A stretch of DNA of 64,000 nt from Effrenium voratum. Its lineage: Eukaryota; Sar; Dinophyceae; Suessiales; Symbiodiniaceae. The notes beneath the pieces are model-generated. The model did not search any database and had not been told where the DNA came from. It saw nothing but the letters and a program-made list of their open reading frames with translations. The stretch is taken from assembly GCA_963377175.1 (NCBI GenBank), contig CAUJNA010000186.1:1-64000 (forward strand), in the 5' to 3' direction. This document shows positions 51,209 to 59,690 of the stretch, in pieces (position 1 is the stretch's first letter; every line of letters starts with the position of its first letter). Position numbers and translations under genes: made by a program.

Positions 51209-51279
51209 ACCGTTCAGGCTTCGTCTTCCGACGAGCCTGGAACAGTCCTTTTTTCCATGTTTTTACTGGTTTTTTGGGC

Positions 51280-51545
51280 GGTGTCACGTTTCACCAAAAA
51301 TGATGAAGCGTGACACCCCCGCCTTTTTTTCTCGTTTTTGGGCGCATTCAAAAGCGGTGTCACTAAACTTCAAAAATGAAGAAACATGACACCCCCGCCT
51401 TTTTTCTCGTTTTTTGGGCGCACTCAAAAGCGGTGCCACTAATCTTCAAAAATGAAGAAACATGGCACCCCCGCCTTTTTTCTCGTTTTTTGGGCGCACT
51501 CAAAAGCGGTGTTACTAAACGCCAAAAATGGCGCAGAGCGACACC
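51280..51545. terminator. four tandem 76 bp hairpin units between convergent genes
   Basis: Hairpins at 51,280-51,317, 51,356-51,393, 51,432-51,469 and 51,508-51,545, each with loop-side AAAAAT and a T-rich tract (GCCTTTTTTCTCG) between units. Stems change in step: GGTGTCA/TGACACC versus GGTGCCA/TGGCACC, and CTTC/GAAG versus CGCC/GGCG. They lie between the methyltransferase (+) and MCP (-) stops, a natural place for bidirectional termination or 3' end formation. Confidence 0.6.
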
Positions 51546-51550
51546 GGGCC

Positions 51551-52804
51551 TTAGTCAAGCACAGAGACGCCCGTGCCGGAGAGCGTCACCAGCTGGTAGG
51601 CCACCAAATGAATGAACAGGTCCGTCATCGTGCCGTCCAGGCCCTTGAAGGTGAACCGGGCACGGTCGCCCGAGCGGGTGCTGACGCCACTGAGGGGCAT
51701 CTTGGGCACGCGCTCGGTGGGAAAGCCGGCAATGAAGCTGTGGCGCAGGTAGCCCACGCGGCCGATGTCGATGTTGCGCACCGTGTCGTCGTAGGTGCCC
51801 GCGAGGACGGAGAGGAAGTGGAAGTGCTCCGAGTCTCCCTTCATGGGGTTGTGAGGGTACTGCAGGCTGCCCAGCTGCATCTGCGACTCCAGGAGGCTGT
51901 CCTCCTGCCTCGCCGCGCCGATGGGGGCCACGTCCTGCCCCGGGTTGGCCAGCAAGTGGATCTTGGAGCCCGCGTCGTTGTCCCAGAAGGTCACGAACGC
52001 GCCCATGAGTTTCGTGAAGGCGCGCGCCACGGTGACGTTGTGCTCGCCACGCCGTTCGGGACGCTGGACTGCTGCGTGTGCACCGTGGGGTAGCTGAACA
52101 CCAGGGACCTTCCTGAGAGGAGCACGCGGTTGAAGGACTCCACCAGCGCAGAGTCCAGGACGACCTGGGAGGCCAGAACTCGGACGTTCTGGATCTCGAA
52201 GTCGGTGCTCAGCGTGGCCCCCGCCGGGTGCGCCCCGGCGTTCTCGGACCACAGCGCAGTGGTGGCGTCCGCAAACTCAATTTCTATCACCAGGTTCAGC
52301 TGCGGCGGCAGCATCTCCCCGCAGCGCAGGATGCCCACCATGGTGGGGCGCAGCAGCACGTCCGCGTAGCCGCCCTGGTGCACCGCGCGGGCGATGCGCG
52401 GGTCGTTCACTTCGTCGAAACCTCCATGGCCTTGTTGCGGTTGTACTCTCTGCCCTTCAGCAGGTCGTGCACGGCCACGGTGCGGCCGTAGTAGTTGATG
52501 TCGTCGCAGCGCTGGCCGTTGGCGAAGACCTGGACGCGCTGGACAAAGCAGGCGGGGTTGGGCGTGGCCGGGGCCAGCGGGTTGGTGCCGTCCGTGTTCC
52601 TGACGCGGAAGGCGATCTTGATGGACTCGGGGTCGATGAAGGACGTGCCGCTGGTGAGCGGGATGCGGCAGACCCTAGAGGTTGTGGGGGAGAAGGAACT
52701 CAGCGAGCTGGGGAAGTACTGCACGTCATGCCGCGCCGTCACGTAGCTGGTGTTGCCAGGCTCTGCATCAGCTCATCCTGGGCTCCGGCGGTGACTACCT
52801 CCAT
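51551..52804 (-). CDS. major capsid protein, copy C (frameshifted)
   Basis: The start is the ATG at 52,804 (MEVVTAGAQDELMQSL), preceded by TATATAAAC. Frame shifts near 52,757, 52,408 and 52,040 link four segments into about 415 residues ending TGVSVLD at 51,551. RHDVQYFPSSLSSF and IKIAFRVRNTDGT align with the AT-rich MCP, as does ARAFTKLMGAFVTFWD. VKIHLL-type and GRVGYLRHSFIAGF segments follow. The protein is shorter than the AT-rich MCP (about 527), so surface loops probably differ. Confidence 0.7.
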
Positions 52805-52805
52805 G

Positions 52806-52817
52806 CTTGTTTATATA
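52806..52817 (-). promoter_or_regulatory. TATA-like box before MCP
   Basis: Minus strand TATATAAACAAG directly precedes the MCP ATG. TATAAAAGCAAG precedes the ATG at 54,513 in the same way and TTATAA precedes the integrase ATG, so a shared late-type element is possible. Confidence 0.4.
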
Positions 52818-52847
52818 CACGCATTTTGACTCGTACGGCGAAGGAAA

Positions 52848-52966
52848 ACTATTCTTCTAGGCCCTACATCAATGTAGGCCCTGGAAGAATAGCGTTTTGT
52901 GGCGCAAACCGTGCAAAAAAGCTATTAGTCCAGGGTGTATATTCATATACGGCCTGGACTGATAGC
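52848..52966. repeat. two GCTATTC...GAATAGC hairpins
   Basis: At about 52,848-52,893 (CCTACATCAATGTAGG centre) and 52,920-52,966 (GTATATTCATATAC centre), upstream of the MCP. Confidence 0.75.
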
Positions 52967-53028
52967 ATTTGTTCAGCGCAAAGCCGTGCAAAAAAACTCT
53001 CCCCCAGGAGGAGGGTTTTTATTTTTTT

Positions 53029-54254
53029 TTAAGCAGCCTCAATGTCTCGCGCCAGCTGGTCAAAGCTGGGCGGAGGCAGGCTCCGGCGTGACTGCCCGGA
53101 ACTGGAGCTCGCCCGTGAGCTCGGCTGGGACTGGGGCAGAGCCACGGGGTTCAGGCCCCAGGAGAAGGGGCGCGGCGTGTTGTTGGACTGCGCCTGCACA
53201 CGGAAGCCGGACTGCGAGGAGGCGCGGCTGCTTGCGGGGCTGCCCGAAGTGCTGCTGCCTGAGCGCAGCGTGAAGTGCTGAGGCTGAGTGGCGTCGTTCA
53301 TGCCGTTGGCGGACCGGACGTCCTGCACGGCCGCGTCCTCGCTGCCCTGCTGGGGCCGGAAGAGCGTGTTCTCCAGCACCCAGCCCGTGCCGCGGGCCAG
53401 GCCGTAGGCTGCGCCGCCTGCAATGCCAACGGCCAGCCCCGCCGTCGCCGCCGCGCCAACTCCCGCCACGCCAGCCAACGTTCCAGCAACCTCGCCCGCG
53501 GTGGGCGCGAGGGCTGCCGCTCCTTCCGCCAGGCCCCCCAGGTACCCAAAGGCTCCGCCCACGCCCTCGGCGGCAACGGCAACCTCACCCTCCTCCGCAG
53601 CCACGGCCGCCGTCTCCTCTATTGCCTCCGCGCCACGCTCCACCTCCTGCGCGCGCTGCCCCGCCTCGTCCAGGAGGCGCTCCACGTCACTGGGCCGGCC
53701 TATGATCTGCGGAGGCGGCTGCGCCGGGCCCGGACGGGGCAGCACGTTCAGACGCACGTACTCAGCTGCGTCCTGGGGCAGCTGAGAGCGGAAGGCCTGC
53801 GCGCTGCGAGCCCCGCGGCCCCTGCGCCTACGAGGTCCGTTGCCGCCTGAGCGCCGTCTGCAGTGCCGCGCAGACGGTCCATGATGGAGGGCGGCCCCTG
53901 CCCGTTGCTGGCCAGCGCGCCGGCCTCGGGGTCTCCCGCCAGGTCGTCCTCAACAAAGCGGGTTCCGCCGTATCCTTGGTACCTCCGCGCAAGGCGCACG
54001 TCCTCGTCCGTGGCCTCTGCGGGAGTGCGGAAGCCTTCCTCGGGAATTGCCTGCAGGGGCGTGTGCTGCAGGGGCCGGGTGTTGGGGTCCTCGCTGGACT
54101 GCACAAAATCGTCCAGGTAGAAGTGGCTTGTGATGAACGAGGTGGCCTTGCGGTCCGGCTGGTCCAGGGGCAGCGGCTCGATCCGCTCAAGGTAGCCCAC
54201 CACCTGCTCAAAGCGCGGGCGCTGGTTGAAGCCGTGCGCCCGAAGTGCCTTCAT
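53029..54254 (-). CDS. conserved PLV minor virion protein, Ala/Gly-rich membrane segment (frameshifted)
   Basis: ATG at 54,254 (MKALRAHGFNQRPRFEQVVG), overlapping the previous stop. The first frame runs to about 53,820; the pattern continues in the frame ending at 53,029 (SQLPQDAAEYVRLNVLP ...). The N-terminus matches the AT-rich protein at 17193. The second half has a long Gly/Ala-rich hydrophobic region (GTLAGVAGVGAAATAGLAVG), a likely membrane segment, then a Ser/Gln-rich tail ending QLARDIEAA. A membrane-active capsid component is possible; unproven. Confidence 0.6.
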
Positions 54255-54513
54255 TTACTGTTGCGCAACTTCGTCCGCCGCCCGTTCCACGCCCCGGCGC
54301 TCGGCCCGCGCGTAGCGCAGCTGGGGCACCTGGCGGTGCACGGCCTCCGTCAGCCGGCTCACGTCTGCGTTCTCCAAGCCAGTTGTTGAAGGCCCGCGCC
54401 TCCTCCAGTTCTCGGTAGCGCTTCAGCAGCAGCGGCTGCAAGTTGTAGCTGGGGTACGTTTTGCGAAACCACCGGAGCATCCGCGGCTCGTTGCGAGGTT
54501 CAATCGACATCAT
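54255..54513 (-). CDS. small helical basic protein, unrecognised (frameshifted)
   Basis: ATG at 54,513 after TATAAAAGCAAG. MLRWFRKTYPSYNLQPLLLK and a helix follow; a shift near 54,385 leads to NADVSRLTEAVHRQVPQLRY and TAA at 54,255, touching the next gene's ATG. About 88 residues. Function unknown. Confidence 0.5.
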
Positions 54514-54520
54514 CTTGCTT

Positions 54521-54937
54521 TTATACCAGTACGCTAGCGCCTGTGGTCAGCCGGTCATAAGCGGACTGCCTCTCCAGCATGCGCAGGGCGCGCTGCTGCT
54601 CTCTTGTGAGCTGAGGCGGCTCCGGTGCAGCCGGTGCCTCAGCCGGTGCCTCAACCGGAGCCTCGACCGGAGCCTCCGCCGGCGTCTCAACCGGCTTTGG
54701 CTTGCGCTTTGGAGCAGCCGGCTCAGTAGGCACGTCCTGCTTCGGTTTGTTCTTGCTCCCAGGGGGCCTGCCCCGCCGTTTCGGTTCCGGTGCCGGCGCA
54801 GCGTGTGGCGCAGCGTGTGGCGCAGCGTGCGGCGTAGCGTGTGGCGCAGCGTGTGGTGCCTCCGGCGCAGCGTGCGCCTCTTGCGCCTCTTGCGCCTCTT
54901 GCGCCTCCGGCGCCCTGTCGTGTTCGGTCGGCTCCAT
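54521..54937 (-). CDS. Ala/Glu/Pro-rich protein with AT-hook-like motif
   Basis: 138 residues with an ATG at 54,937, nine bases after the penton stop. The N-terminus consists of EAQ and HAAPHAAP repeats, the middle holds PKRRGRPPGSKNKPKQ, an AT-hook core (RGRP), then PVEAPVEAPAEAP repeats and a short helix REQQRALRMLERQ. It has the same position after the penton as 4671-5223 in the AT-rich element. A DNA-condensing virion protein is plausible. Confidence 0.6.
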   Translation of the reverse strand: MEPTEHDRAPEAQEAQEAQEAHAAPEAPHAAPHATPHAAPHAAPHAAPAPEPKRRGRPPGSKNKPKQDVPTEPAAPKRKPKPVETPAEAPVEAPVEAPAEAPAAPEPPQLTREQQRALRMLERQSAYDRLTTGASVLV

Positions 54938-54946
54938 CCTTTTTAA

Positions 54947-55702
54947 TTATACGTGGTCAAGATATAACACGAAGGACAAAGACGACCCGCGAAGCCGGAC
55001 GACGTTGCCGTCCAGGTCGGTCAGGCGGAAGCGCATGTGCCTCAGGGTAACCGGGCCCCTGAGGGCCATGAAGTGCCCGTCGTCTGAGCCCGTCTCCACA
55101 ATGGTACCCACTCCGCTCCTCAGCGTGATCTTGGAGAGGATGTCGTCGCCCAGGTTGCCCAGCACTCTGCTGGCGTTGGCCAGCTGGGCGCAGCGCAGGT
55201 AGACCTCGTTGTGCGCCATCATCTTCACGAACTCAAAGACCTGCTGCCCGCCGGAGACGAAGCTCGGGCCCAGCATGTGGTCCACGCTGAAGGGCTTGGT
55301 GGGAGAGGCGGGCGGCGCGGCAGGGTAGTCCGCGGCATCAGGAAATTGCTGACGCAGCTCCAGGTCGTTCAGGATGAGCCTGTTGCCGTCGTAGGCAACG
55401 CTCAGGCTGTTGGTGGTCTCGCTGTAGGTGGCGGTGGCAAAGTTGGAGCTGATCCAGGCGGCCAACCGTGCGCCCGTGTACGCGCCCTCGGGCAACAACG
55501 CCCAGTTCAGCGTGCCCAGCGCGGCGTCAACCCAGTAGAGGTAGCGGCCCCGGTCCGTGGACAAAAAGCTGTTGGCCAGGCGGATCTTGTAGACGGCGAG
55601 CCGGGCGTCGCTCTGCAGGTGCAGGGACTCCCCCAGGTCCACCTCGAAGTCGCTGTCCGAGCCGGCCACTCTCTTGCGGCTGTCCACGTAGATAGTCGTC
55701 AT
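54947..55702 (-). CDS. penton-like minor capsid protein, copy C
   Basis: An intact ORF of 251 residues with an ATG at 55,702. TTIYVDSRKRVAGSDSDFEV matches the N-terminus of the AT-rich penton gene at 13359. The remainder is beta-rich and ends FVLYLDHV, comparable to FSILFQLDN in the AT-rich copy. It lies between ATPase and the AT-hook gene. One of the few undamaged virion genes of this copy. Confidence 0.65.
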   Translation of the reverse strand: MTTIYVDSRKRVAGSDSDFEVDLGESLHLQSDARLAVYKIRLANSFLSTDRGRYLYWVDAALGTLNWALLPEGAYTGARLAAWISSNFATATYSETTNSLSVAYDGNRLILNDLELRQQFPDAADYPAAPPASPTKPFSVDHMLGPSFVSGGQQVFEFVKMMAHNEVYLRCAQLANASRVLGNLGDDILSKITLRSGVGTIVETGSDDGHFMALRGPVTLRHMRFRLTDLDGNVVRLRGSSLSFVLYLDHV

Positions 55703-55850
55703 CCTTTTCCATAGGAGGCCGCCCGTTCTGCGGACGACGGGCGGCTGGACGGCTGACGGAAGTGCAGCAGGAGATGTTCTCGCATTTAGCGTTGATCAGC
55801 GTGGAGCTGGCGAACAGCTTCTGGCCCAGGAAGCTGAGCGCCGCTCCCAT
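55703..55850 (-). CDS. small Cys-containing protein with candidate myristoylation signal
   Basis: A frame opening at ATG 55,850 reads MGAALSFLGQKLFASSTL, then CENISCC. Gly2 and Ser6 fit N-myristoylation. It reads into the start of the penton gene without its own stop, so the end may be lost to an indel. The counterpart in block 1 could be 19051-19278. Low certainty. Confidence 0.3.
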
Positions 55851-56598
55851 CGGCGTCTTTTTCAAGTGCGAAACGCTCTTCAAAGCGCTTGTAGAACATT
55901 TCATTCCTCGGCTTCAGGTAGTAGACGAACAGGAAGCTGTAGGGTTCCCGCGTCGCCTGCTCGTACAGCCGGTACAGCTGCTCCTTCGGCAGCAGAGCGC
56001 TCAACTCCTCAATGACGGCGTCCAGCTCGTGCTGGTTGCGCAGCCTCCAGCAGCAGAGGAACTGCATGTTCACCCGCACGGCTGCGCTGATTAGTCTCAG
56101 CTTCTGCGAGCTCACCCAGGTACTTATCTGCATATGCCGACCCCTGATGAAGAGAGTGTCCAGGGCGCCGTTTGGTTTATGCAATTGCGGCATGTCCGCA
56201 AGGTCGTCCAGGATAATCAGCACCTGATACAGCTTCTTCATCTCCAACTTCTTGGACGCCTCGGTGATCTTGCGCTGCTGCTGGATGATGCGGCGCAGCG
56301 CCGGCTCGTCCCAGTCCTCCCAGTAGGCTTGCTCTCGTTCGGTGTTCACCCCCAAGTCCTCCTCGATGTACTTCTTGACGGGAATCCAGCCGTCATCGAT
56401 GTCAATGGATGGGCTAAATATGTAGATTCTCTCAAACACGCCGCGATACTGCTCCAGAATCAGGCTGATCAGAGTCACGGTTTTGCCCGATTTGGAAGGT
56501 CCGAGGAAGATGCCCGTGCACGGAACCAGTGGCACCACGGGGTCCGAGGACTGTTTGCTGCTGTATTCCGGCACAGGAAAGAGCTTGATCTTTCCCAT
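55786..56598 (-). CDS. A32-like packaging ATPase, copy C
   Basis: I choose the ATG at 56,598 (MGKIKLFPVPEYSSKQ) because the longer frame overlaps the divergent methyltransferase and its extra N-terminus is not conserved. Walker A FLGPSKSGKTVTL, RIYIFSPS, Walker B LIILDDLADMP, LFIRGRHMQISTWVSSQKLR. Clear homolog of 19572-20336 in block 1, with the same EPYSFLFVYY end region. About 270 residues and intact. Confidence 0.9.
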   Translation of the reverse strand: MGKIKLFPVPEYSSKQSSDPVVPLVPCTGIFLGPSKSGKTVTLISLILEQYRGVFERIYIFSPSIDIDDGWIPVKKYIEEDLGVNTEREQAYWEDWDEPALRRIIQQQRKITEASKKLEMKKLYQVLIILDDLADMPQLHKPNGALDTLFIRGRHMQISTWVSSQKLRLISAAVRVNMQFLCCWRLRNQHELDAVIEELSALLPKEQLYRLYEQATREPYSFLFVYYLKPRNEMFYKRFEERFALEKDADGSGAQLPGPEAVRQLHADQR

Positions 56599-56713
56599 CC
56601 CCTTTGTTTCACTTGCCAAATTTGAAGCCGGGAAGCCGGGCGGCGAGTCCGGGAGTGCGTCTGTGTGTACCGACGCGCTGACGGAGTTTTGCGGGATAAA
56701 CCAAAGGGCTAGT

Positions 56714-57514
56714 ATGCAGCTGAAGTACTTTGGAAGCAAAGCGTGGTTAGCTCCTCACCTGGACCGGCTGCTGGGGGACGTCGCCGTGCTTCACTCTCCC
56801 TTCTTCGGTTCTGGAAAGCTGGAGTACTACCTCGCCGCCCGGCGTCCTGGCTTGGAGGTGCGCGGCGTCGACGCCTTCGAGCCCGTCGCAAACCTGCACC
56901 GCTGCTACTTGAGGCGAGACCCGGTCTTCCTGCGCTCCTTGCTGCGCCTGGTGGGGCGCAGGGTGGACAGGCGCTTCTACTTCGGGCACCTCCTGCCGGG
57001 CGCGCTGAGAGGCCGTGCCGGGCGCCGGGCTGCCTGCGCGTACGTCCTGCTGCGCAACAGCTTCTCGGGGAAGTGGGGCTCCTTCGCACAGCAGCGGTTA
57101 CTGGCACTGAGCAGCGTGCGGCGTCTCCAGCAGCCACCGTGCAACGTGACCGTGCGGCGCCAGGACGCGCTGGCCTACCTGCGGGCACTGCCCTGCCCGG
57201 CGCACCAGTGCATCTACGCAGATCCTCCTTACATTTTCCCCGGCCGCAGCATGAACTACTACGGTACGAGAGGGGGCCACGACCTGGTCTTTCACACGGA
57301 GCTGCGAGACGCACTCTTCGCGAGCGGCCTGCCCTTCATCGTCAGCGTCAACGACGTGCCCGAGGCCAGGGAGCTCTACAGCGGGGCCGACTCCATCACG
57401 AGCCTGCGCTCGGGGAAGAACAGTTCCAAGCCCGAGCTGCTCGTGATGCACCGGGGCATTCCTGCTGTCAGCACAGGATTGGGGAGAGCAATCCTGTTGC
57501 CACAGCAGGATTGA
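56714..57514 (+). CDS. N6-adenine DNA methyltransferase (Dam/D12 class)
   Basis: 266 residues from the ATG at 56,714 (MQLKYFGSKAWLAPHL). Motif I SPFFGSGKLEYYL (F-x-G-x-G type), RNSFSGKWG, and the catalytic CIYADPPYIF (DPPY). The order and length fit class D12 adenine methylases. It is divergent from the packaging ATPase with 115 bases between. Together with the C5 enzyme it would give the element two kinds of DNA modification. The C-terminus enters CAGGATTG repeats, so the last 15 or so residues may not be original. Confidence 0.85.
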   Translation: MQLKYFGSKAWLAPHLDRLLGDVAVLHSPFFGSGKLEYYLAARRPGLEVRGVDAFEPVANLHRCYLRRDPVFLRSLLRLVGRRVDRRFYFGHLLPGALRGRAGRRAACAYVLLRNSFSGKWGSFAQQRLLALSSVRRLQQPPCNVTVRRQDALAYLRALPCPAHQCIYADPPYIFPGRSMNYYGTRGGHDLVFHTELRDALFASGLPFIVSVNDVPEARELYSGADSITSLRSGKNSSKPELLVMHRGIPAVSTGLGRAILLPQQD

Positions 57515-57577
57515 AGGGGCAATCCTGTGGTCACGACAGGATTGACGGCAGGGCGTGTGAGTGGTAAAAAACACTCT

Positions 57578-57609
57578 GGGAGCGATGCTGTGAGGACAGC
57601 ATCGCTCCC
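57578..57609. terminator. perfect 14 bp hairpin after the methyltransferase
   Basis: GGGAGCGATGCTGT-GAGG-ACAGCATCGCTCCC. It lies 64 bases after the stop, following CAATCCTG/CAGGATTG palindromes, and may mark the 3' end. 57,610-57,744 has no gene. Confidence 0.45.
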
Positions 57610-57744
57610 GGACCTTCGGCGCTGGCCCGGTGATGGGTTTTTTGGGCAAAAAGACCGAAGTCGGATTTCCGACTTTGGTGAAACAATCCCGACCTCGGGC
57701 TCGGCAGGGCTCCGATGCCGGGCAGGGTGGCGCAGTGCCAACCC

Positions 57745-58882
57745 GCCGAACCCTCACAGTCCCCCGGACCCTTGCTATATGTGCTATATGTGCTATATCT
57801 CACAAGGCAAGCCACTGAACATCCACTCTCCCCGGGTCCATGCTATATGTGCTATATGTGCTATATCTTACACGCCAAGCCGCTGAACCCCCACTCCCCC
57901 CCGGGTCCTTGCTATATGTGCTATATGTGCTATATCTCACAAGGCAAGCCACTGAACATCCACTCTCCCCCGGGTCCTTGCTATATGTGCTATATGTGCT
58001 ATATGGCCCTATATAGCACATATACTACAGATTTTCGCGCGTACAGAATAATATAGCACATATAGTACATATAGCAAGGAGCTGGGGGAGAGTGGGGGTT
58101 CAGCGGCTTGGCGTGTAAGATATAGCACATATAGCACATATAGCAAGGACGCGGGGGAGAGTGGGGGGTTCAGCGGCTTGGCGTGTAAGATATAGCACAT
58201 ATAGCACATATAGCAAGGACGCGGGGGAGAGTGGGGGTTCAGCGGCTTGGCGCGGCTTCAATGCCGGGCAGGCGCGGCCAGGAGGCTTCTGTGCCAGGCA
58301 GGTGGCGCGGCTTCAATGCCAGGCAAGTGGCGCGGCCAGGAGGCTTCTGTGCCAGGCAAGTGGCGTGAACACAAGTGGCACTTGTGTTGAACCTCTCTCT
58401 GTAGAGGGCGTTTTCCAAATGTATTTTATTCTACCTGAGAGGCTTCTAGCACTCGTCCGTCCAGCATTTGACCTCGTCCTGCGAAGGATTCGAAGTCTAA
58501 AACGCTGCGTGCAGGCGTGTGGCTGCAAAATAGAGACCCCTAGATATGCGCTGCAATTTGGCTCCAGGTTGCATGTCAAGCGATGTCAAGCTTTGCCAAA
58601 GGAAACCCCTTTTCCCTTTTTTTCGGGGACCCCTTTTTTTTGGACCCATTGTTTTCTTTTTTTTGTTTTTCCTTAGCCCTGCAAAGGTTGGCTCGCTTGA
58701 AATGCAACCTGGAGCCAAATTGCAAGCATATCTAGGGGTCTCTATTTTGCAGCCACACGCCTGCGCGCAGCGTTTTAGACTTCGAATCCTTCGCAGGACG
58801 AGGTCAAATGCTGGACGGACGAGTGCTAGAAGCCTCTCAGGTAGAATATAAACCATTTGGAAAACGCCCTCTACAGAGAGAG
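57745..58882. repeat. right terminal inverted repeat of copy C
   Basis: Array 6 (57,745-58,255), then the inverse of the CACTTGCCTGGCACAGAAGC block, then foldback 58,393-58,882. It is the reverse complement of 39,564-40,640 and is followed by GTGGAG. Confidence 0.85.
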
Positions 58883-59066
58883 GTGGAGAAGCAGCCGGCC
58901 ACGGAGTTCAGGTTCTCCAAGACAACGCCGACAAGTTCCAGCACAACAAGGACCTCACCGACCGGCGCGTGACCCTGCTGAAGCTGGCGCTGCCGGCGCG
59001 CAGGGCAGCGGCAACGCGGCGGGCGGCTGACAAGACGGGGCAGGCCGGCGGCGGACCCTCGACTAG
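58883..59066 (+). pseudogene. rve integrase, copy B, 3' part
   Basis: Starts with the duplicated GTGGAG, then AAGCAGCCGGCCACGGAG, as at 46,855 in copy C. It has an internal deletion (from about RRV to LLKLALPA) and ends at the same TAG. 59,067-59,460 continues copy B's downstream spacer, homologous to 47,206-47,450, with one AATAGC-type hairpin at 59,330. Confidence 0.8.
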
Positions 59067-59459
59067 CCTCCTTTGAAAAATGATTTTTTTAGGCACGCTC
59101 AGGCCTCCTCAGGCCTCGCCGTTTCCGGGAAGCTTGATCGACCCGTTTTGGGGCAAAAAAAAACTTTGATCACACTCAAGTTGAATGCATTGCGCAGGCC
59201 GTCGGAATTCCCGGAGCCTGCTCAAGCCCTTTTGGGAAAGGGTTTGGGGTGCTCGGGAACCAACGGGTTGGGCGAACCAATCAAATGAGCGGGGGCTGGC
59301 ATGAGCAAACCGTGCAAAACCGTGCAAAAGCTGTTCCTCAGTGCCTACATTGATGTAGGCACTGGACTAAAAGCATTTTGTGGCGCAAAACCGTGCAAAA
59401 CGAGCTATTCCTCCAGGCCTAGCATGTACACCCTGTAAGGCAGCTCTCAACATCCGGGA

Positions 59460-59690
59460 GCACTCAAGTTGCCAAGAAGCTGGTCAGGCTTGGAGCAGTT
59501 CAGAGTATGATTCGCGGCGCATTTGGCGCCGGTGACAACGCCTTGAGCCACCATGAGCCCAATGGTACAACATTTTCAGGTTGGTGGAGAGATTCAGATT
59601 CAGTATTCGACATTTGTTTCATATGTTTGCTTGTATTTGCAGCTATTGGAATTTTCACATGTGTGCAGCATTTTTGTTGCGCAAAACCGT
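59460..59690 (+). other. unique segment, possible gene fragment
   Basis: Here the repeat background stops and a unique, less GC-rich stretch encodes, in the frame 59507-59917, HHEPNGTTFSGWWRDSDSVF followed by a hydrophobic CLLVFAAIGIFTCV, which could be one membrane helix. The frame then runs into the AATAGC hairpin repeat at about 59,700. It may be an exon or a captured gene piece; no family recognised. Confidence 0.3.

Larger units (their letters stand above)
39564..58882. mobile_element. GC-rich PLV/Polinton-like element, copy C (19.3 kb)
   Basis: Bounded by about 1.1 kb inverted repeats that start CTCTCTCTGTAGAGGG and flanked by GTGGAG. Gene order: fiber (+), rve integrase (+), helicase remnant (-), DNA polymerase B-Pif1 (+), C5 methyltransferase (+), MCP (-), minor proteins (-), penton (-), packaging ATPase (-), N6 methyltransferase (+). 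It is inserted in the integrase gene of copy B. Many genes are frameshifted, so the copy may now be inactive. Confidence 0.85.

Noticed and set aside
56599..56739. Longer N-terminus of the GC-rich packaging ATPase
   Set aside because: It overlaps the divergent methyltransferase start and has no counterpart in the AT-rich ATPase; ATG 56,598 is preferred.
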